Shown piece after piece: positions 59,556 to 64,000 of a DNA stretch of 64,000 nucleotides (its first letter is position 1; each line of letters starts with the position of its first letter). Origin of the DNA: Lederbergia citri (lineage in GTDB: Bacteria; Bacillota; Bacilli; Bacillales; Bacillaceae_C); contig NZ_JAGYPG010000002.1 in NCBI RefSeq assembly GCF_018343625.1, positions 1,159,280 through 1,223,279 on the forward strand. Reading direction: 5' to 3'. Below the pieces are notes generated by a model. It saw nothing but the letters and a program-made list of their open reading frames with translations. It was not told the origin of the DNA and searched no databases. The translations under genes were made by a program, and so were the position numbers.

Positions 59556-62500
59556 TTAATTCTCTTCTATTTCTTTACGATTTTTCTTAAGCATCTTCGA
59601 AAGTATTTCATACACAATCGGTACGATAATGAGTGTTAATAATGTTGAGCTTGTTAAACCACCGATTACTGTAATGGCGAGGCCTTTTGAAATCATACCG
59701 CCTCCGCCTTCTGCGCCAATCGCTAATGGAATTAATGCTCCAATTGTGGCGATCGCCGTCATAAGGATCGGACGTAAACGAGTGGCGCCAGCTTCTAATA
59801 TTGCTTCGCGCATATTCATACCGCCGCGTTCCATTCGAACAATCCTGTCTACGAGAACGATAGCATTTGTTACGATAATCCCAATCAACATGAGGAGGCC
59901 CATCATAACGGATACTGATATCGTTTCGCCAGCAATGTAAAGCCCAACAAACGCCCCGATGACTGCAAATGGCAAGGAGAACAAAATCGCAAATGGTGCT
60001 GTTCCTTCGCCGAAAGTAACAACGAGGATAAAGTATACTATCGCAATTGCCGCTAGCATAGCTACTCCAAGCTGTGTAAATGTCTCTGCCATATCGGCCG
60101 CTACACCACCAACATCCATCGAAACACCTTTAGGCAAATCAATTTTATTAATTTCTTTCTCTACCTCAGAATTAGCCTTTGAAACATCATTTCCAAGGAT
60201 GGTTCCTGAAACTGTTGCATAGTACTCGCCTTTACTGCGTGCCAATGTGTTTAGAGTAGTTCCCTTCTCCACTTTGACAAGGTCAGAAAGTGGCATCGTT
60301 GTACCCATTGCTGTTGGTATTTCTGTTTTTAAAATATCATCAACTGATTTTGGCTGTTCTTTTTGTTCTTGTTGAACAATCACATCTAACGTGTTTCCGT
60401 CTTTTTTAACCGTCGTTAAAACATCTTGCGTTTTATGAGGGCTTAACATCATCACGATTTGGCCTGTAGTTAAGCCGTATTTCAGCAATTCATCCTGCTC
60501 TACTTTAAAGGTATACTCGACATAAGCATCTTCAGCACTTGAAGTGACCTTTTCTAGTCCATCGTTTTCCTTCATTACCTTTTCAACCTTTTTTACAGCG
60601 TCATTTAATTTATCTAAATCTTCACTGTAAAATGTATAGCTAAGTTCATTCGACGACATCCCCATGGAAGCGAAGTTCTGGCTCTTCCATTCACCCGATT
60701 GGCCAATATTGGATACATAGTCTTCAATATCCTTGCGAACCTCAGGGAAATTTTCCATATCTGGGTCAAAGATGAGGTACATTAGCGCCCCTTTACCTCC
60801 ACCGCCCATCATCGCTGCCATTGGATCGCCGCTATTGGTTATCGATAATTGAACGATATCAATATCTTTGCGTTTTAATAATTCTTGCTCCACAACTTCT
60901 ACGTTTGCTAAAGTCTCGTCCTTCAACTCGCCTGTTGCTGGAGTATATGTTAAATACATGACTTTATCTTCTTCACTGCCCATAAAGCTAAATCCGATTA
61001 GTGGAGTTAAACAGATGCTTCCGACTAATAAAAGAATCGAAATAACTGATGTAATGGCTTTATGGTTTAGCGTCCAGTTTAGGATGCCCTTATACCATTT
61101 CGCCAATTTCCCTGCTTCCTTATGACTCTTTTCTGTCTTCTCACCATATAATTTTTTCTTAAATAAGAAGTGAGAAAAGGCAGGAACGATAGTGATCGCT
61201 ACAATTAACGACGCACCTAGTGCAAATGTCATCGTCAATGCGAATGGCATGAACAACTCGCCAACCATCCCACCTACAAAGATTAGTGGCGCAAAAACCG
61301 CAACCGTTACGATGGTAGATGATGCGATCGGCTTGAACATTTCTATCGTTGCTTCACGAATGAGCGCGCGCCCCGTTAATTTCTCATCTTTTAAATGCAG
61401 CCTTCGATAAATATTTTCTACGACAACGATCGAGTCATCGATGACACGACCAATGGCTACCGTAACCGCTCCTAGTGTCATCATATTCAGTGTAATATCC
61501 AACCAGTTCAAAATCATTAATGCCATAAAAATTGAAACCGGGATGGATACAATTGAAATCAAAGTCGATTTAAAATCACGCAAGAATAAAAGGATGATTA
61601 ATACGGCAATTAAGCCACCAAATAAGGCTTTTTCAACCATGGTTTTGATTGAGTCTTCTATTGGCTTACCTTGGTCAAGTGAAACATCAATAATCAGTCC
61701 ATCAATTTTAGCTTGCTCGTCTTTAATTAATTTTTTTACACTTTTTACGACATCAACAGTATTTGCTTGTTGTCCTTTAACAATTTGAATGGCAATCGCA
61801 TCTTTACCATTTGTACGAGAAACCGATTCTACTTTTCCGACTACATCAATTTTTGCGATGTCACTAAGCTTTACAAATGGAGTTGGATTTGTTTCTGATG
61901 GTGTAACAGGAATAAGCATGTTCTTTAGTTCATTAGCGGTCATGAATTTCCCGTCAATCGCTACTGCTTCTTCCCCTTCTTTAAACTCATATAGACCTAA
62001 GGAAACAGACATGTCGCTCGCTTGAATCATTTGCTTTACTGAATCTTCTGTAAGACCAAGTTCAGCCATTTTTTCTTTATTATAAACAAGCTCTACATCT
62101 TCTATATGCTGCCCTGTTACTGTAGCAGACGCTACGCCTTCAATTTTCTGTAGTTTAGGCAGTAAAATATCTTCTACCGTAGAAGTTAATTCTACAATGT
62201 CTTCTTTTTCACTACTTACACTAAGTGCCACGACTGGCATCATATTCATATTAATAGACGTAATGGTCGGCTTTTGCGTATCCTCTGGTAAAGTCATTGC
62301 ATCTAATGCAGATTGCAATGCACGCTTTGCCTCATCCATATCGATGCCATATTCATATTCCACTTGAATACTTGACATGTTAGAATATGAATTAGAATAA
62401 ACGGCTTTAACATCTTCCAGGTTTTCAGCCGCTTTCTCTAATGGCATGGACACATCTTTCATGACTTGTTCAGGAGTTGCTCCAGGATATACTCCCGTTA

Positions 62501-62642
62501 CCATTAAATATGGAATCGTTATATCTGGAATCGTCTCCGTTTTCATTCGAGTACCTGCATAAATTCCAGATACGGTAATAATGATTGTAAGAAGCCAAAC
62601 GGCTAATTTATTTTTCAGAACAAAATTAACTAGACCTTTCAC
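59556..62642 (-). CDS. swrC: RND-family efflux pump, SwrC/AcrB type
   Basis: A 1028-residue proton-driven pump with twelve membrane helices and two large external loops. Helix 1 is KLAVWLLTIIITVSGIYAG and the relay helix region includes VTVAIGRVIDDSIVVVENIY with the acidic pair. The second half repeats the pattern (LLMLIGIIVTNAIVLVDRIV). In B. subtilis SwrC (YerP) exports surfactin and supports swarming. The start is a GTG at 62642, with a GGGGGT site about 11 bases upstream. It is divergent from a TetR gene, with a TetR operator between. The symbol is assigned by similarity only. Confidence 0.88.
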   Translation of the reverse strand: MKGLVNFVLKNKLAVWLLTIIITVSGIYAGTRMKTETIPDITIPYLMVTGVYPGATPEQVMKDVSMPLEKAAENLEDVKAVYSNSYSNMSSIQVEYEYGIDMDEAKRALQSALDAMTLPEDTQKPTITSINMNMMPVVALSVSSEKEDIVELTSTVEDILLPKLQKIEGVASATVTGQHIEDVELVYNKEKMAELGLTEDSVKQMIQASDMSVSLGLYEFKEGEEAVAIDGKFMTANELKNMLIPVTPSETNPTPFVKLSDIAKIDVVGKVESVSRTNGKDAIAIQIVKGQQANTVDVVKSVKKLIKDEQAKIDGLIIDVSLDQGKPIEDSIKTMVEKALFGGLIAVLIILLFLRDFKSTLISIVSIPVSIFMALMILNWLDITLNMMTLGAVTVAIGRVIDDSIVVVENIYRRLHLKDEKLTGRALIREATIEMFKPIASSTIVTVAVFAPLIFVGGMVGELFMPFALTMTFALGASLIVAITIVPAFSHFLFKKKLYGEKTEKSHKEAGKLAKWYKGILNWTLNHKAITSVISILLLVGSICLTPLIGFSFMGSEEDKVMYLTYTPATGELKDETLANVEVVEQELLKRKDIDIVQLSITNSGDPMAAMMGGGGKGALMYLIFDPDMENFPEVRKDIEDYVSNIGQSGEWKSQNFASMGMSSNELSYTFYSEDLDKLNDAVKKVEKVMKENDGLEKVTSSAEDAYVEYTFKVEQDELLKYGLTTGQIVMMLSPHKTQDVLTTVKKDGNTLDVIVQQEQKEQPKSVDDILKTEIPTAMGTTMPLSDLVKVEKGTTLNTLARSKGEYYATVSGTILGNDVSKANSEVEKEINKIDLPKGVSMDVGGVAADMAETFTQLGVAMLAAIAIVYFILVVTFGEGTAPFAILFSLPFAVIGAFVGLYIAGETISVSVMMGLLMLIGIIVTNAIVLVDRIVRMERGGMNMREAILEAGATRLRPILMTAIATIGALIPLAIGAEGGGGMISKGLAITVIGGLTSSTLLTLIIVPIVYEILSKMLKKNRKEIEEN

Positions 62643-62697
62643 AGCTGCTCTCTACCCCCAATTTTCTATTTCTAAATGTTTGTTTTCCTACACAAAA

Positions 62698-62743
62698 TTG
62701 ACTTTCATAACCTATTCACTTATAGTAATGACTAATCAGTCAT
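62698..62743 (+). promoter_or_regulatory. Promoter and operator between RND pump and TetR gene
   Basis: TTGACT (62698-62703) and TATAGT (62721-62726) with a 17-base spacer form a sigma-A promoter for the TetR gene. ATGACTAATCAGTCAT (62728-62743) is a perfect 6-base-arm palindrome just downstream, a typical TetR half-site, and lies between the two divergent genes. Confidence 0.75.
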
Positions 62744-62780
62744 TTGTCAACGTTGAACTATTGAGAGCGGGGAAAATATC

Positions 62781-63617
62781 GTGATTAAAAAACAATTGAT
62801 TATGGAAAAAGCATTGGAACTGTTTGCAAAACAAGGATTTGAAGCAACATCCGTTCAACAAATCACGGATCATTGCGGCATATCTAAAGGTGCTTTTTAT
62901 CTATCATTTAAATCGAAGGACGAATTGATTTTAACATTAATTGATCATTTTATGATGGAAATCACATCTGACATTGACTACATAGTCAAAAATTCAAAAA
63001 ATGATCGTTTATTGTATGATTTTTACAATGCCACGTATCGTTATTTTTATAAACATTTGGATTTCGCAAAAATATTTATCAAGGAACAGACGCAAACATT
63101 CAATAAAGAATTCATTCTAAAAATGCGCCATTATGATAAGTTGCACGAAAAAACCATATTAACTATGATTGAACGTTTATATGGTGAGGTAGTAAAACAT
63201 ACAAAATATGATTTAATTTATTGCATAAAAGCTTTCATGAAAATGTATGGAGAACTTTTCTTATCCAAACACGTTACCGTCGATTTCGACTTGCTTGCCG
63301 AAACGCTTGTTGAAAAGACGAATATTTTAGCTAATCATATGAAAATTTCTTTCGTTTCAGAAGATTATAGGAAACTGAATGAATACGAGATTAATGAGCA
63401 GGTAACGAAAGAACAGATGATTGAAATGATTGATCGAAAAATCGAAGAAATGGAAGAATCTATTGAAAAAGAATCATTAATATTACTTAAAGAGCAGCTT
63501 ATTGAACCAACTTTAAGTCCTGCTATTGTAAAAGGTTTATTTGAAAATATACGAAATCATCCTCATTGCAAATGGATTGCTTATTTGCTGCGAGATTATT
63601 ATAAATCGATGGTTTGA
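62781..63617 (+). CDS. TetR-family repressor of the RND pump
   Basis: A 278-residue TetR protein. The N-terminal helix-turn-helix reads ELFAKQGFEATSVQQITDHC then GISKGAFYLSFKSKDELILT. The long C-terminal region is acidic and helical (EMIDRKIEEMEESIEKESLI), longer than in most TetR proteins. The start is a GTG at 62781 with GGGGA upstream. The operator at 62728-62743 suggests control of both itself and the pump. Confidence 0.92.
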   Translation: MIKKQLIMEKALELFAKQGFEATSVQQITDHCGISKGAFYLSFKSKDELILTLIDHFMMEITSDIDYIVKNSKNDRLLYDFYNATYRYFYKHLDFAKIFIKEQTQTFNKEFILKMRHYDKLHEKTILTMIERLYGEVVKHTKYDLIYCIKAFMKMYGELFLSKHVTVDFDLLAETLVEKTNILANHMKISFVSEDYRKLNEYEINEQVTKEQMIEMIDRKIEEMEESIEKESLILLKEQLIEPTLSPAIVKGLFENIRNHPHCKWIAYLLRDYYKSMV

Positions 63618-63631
63618 ATGGTGGTGACCAT

Positions 63632-64000
63632 ATGAAAACAAAGCTATATATAAACAATAAAAAGATGGTAGCTGGTATGACTTTGAAGGATGAAGTGGAA
63701 TTTGAAAGCAATAACATGGCCCTTCACGCATGCGATAACCTTGAACAAGTATTGGAAAATCGCAAAAAGTTGGCTGCTAGTTTGAATTGTGGGCTAGATG
63801 ACTTTGTGTGTGCAAAGCAAACCCATAGCGCGAATTTTCATCGAGTAGAGCTTATGGACAAAGGAAGAGGATCCAACCAAATGGAAACCGCTATTCCTAA
63901 CACGGACGCCTTATACACATACGAGTCGAATCTATTGTTATGCAGCTTTAATGCTGACTGCGTCCCGGTGATTTTTTATCACGAAGGAACAGGTATTGTT
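63632..64000 (+). CDS. Laccase-domain / polyphenol oxidase family protein (YlmD/YfiH-like), 5' part
   Basis: The first 123 residues of a multi-copper polyphenol oxidase-family protein cut by the window end. AKQTHSANFHRVELMDKGRG, NTDALYTY and CSFNADCVPVIFYHEGTGIV are the conserved blocks; the histidine and cysteine bind a metal. Homologues act as purine nucleosidases/phosphorylases or on cell-wall metabolism. It starts at an ATG at 63632, 15 bp after the TetR stop, with GGTGGTGA upstream. The C-terminal part is unseen. Confidence 0.82.
   Translation, partial: MKTKLYINNKKMVAGMTLKDEVEFESNNMALHACDNLEQVLENRKKLAASLNCGLDDFVCAKQTHSANFHRVELMDKGRGSNQMETAIPNTDALYTYESNLLLCSFNADCVPVIFYHEGTGIV

Noticed and set aside
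1..64000. CRISPR array, tRNA/rRNA genes, insertion sequences, prophage or integrase
   Set aside because: No regularly spaced direct repeats, no transposase or integrase motifs and no cloverleaf-like sequences were seen by eye. A computed scan was not possible.

Overview
The window is a 64 kb chromosomal segment of a low-GC Firmicute, almost certainly a member of the Bacillaceae. The evidence is the AAGGAGG-type ribosome binding sites, frequent TTG and GTG starts, CcpA-type cre boxes, a sigma-B promoter in front of a large-subunit catalase, a ykoEDC-type thiamine-precursor transporter and a SwrC-type RND pump. I see no rRNA, tRNA, IS element, prophage or CRISPR array. The segment looks like ordinary core and accessory chromosome made of many short transcription units separated by clear intrinsic terminators.

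Layout. 1-5.8 kb: a purine (NCS2) permease under a guanine-type riboswitch, a YhcH-family protein, a DUF1761 protein, a phosphoesterase, catalase KatE behind a sigma-B promoter, the decayed tail of a FecCD iron permease, and a small helix-hairpin-helix protein. 5.8-8.6 kb: a tight two-gene operon of unknown function. 8.9-10.7 kb: an ECF sigma factor with an overlapping, membrane-anchored partner. 11-20 kb: an ABC exporter, a flavin monooxygenase, a MacB/FtsX-type ABC pair, and a soluble PAS sensor kinase with a NarL/ComA-like regulator. 20-24.5 kb: a PhnA-like protein, the TPP-riboswitch-controlled ykoEDC set and a LigB-type dioxygenase. 24.5-28.5 kb: a self-regulated TetR/metallo-hydrolase/YrdB operon, then a LysR regulator divergent from a CofE-like ligase. 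28.6-41.2 kb: carbohydrate genes (sugar ABC importer, Gfo/Idh oxidoreductase, GH43 enzyme, a 1447-residue secreted amylopullulanase-like enzyme) with cre sites, then a secreted PhoX-type phosphatase. 41.5-50.9 kb: MFS and EamA transporters, a chemoreceptor behind a c-di-GMP-I riboswitch, VOC and GNAT proteins, a histidine-heptad coiled-coil protein, the RlmCD-type rRNA methyltransferase, and a membrane protein/TetR pair. 51-64 kb: modAB without modC, a MarR/CPBP-protease operon, aldo-keto reductases with an HxlR regulator, a SwrC-type RND pump divergent from its TetR regulator, and the start of a laccase-domain (YlmD-like) gene.

The strongest signals beyond gene calls are regulatory. There are three riboswitches (guanine, TPP, c-di-GMP-I), each followed by a candidate terminator. 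Two ABC-exporter promoters share TGCGG direct repeats with about 22-bp spacing at an identical distance from a TACAAT -10 box, and both lie near a LuxR-type response regulator that may read them. Several TetR, MarR and HxlR genes have clear palindromic operators. The best candidate for an undescribed system is the two-gene operon at 5769-8603.

All functional calls rest on reading motifs in the sequence. No database search, structure prediction or RNA folding was run.
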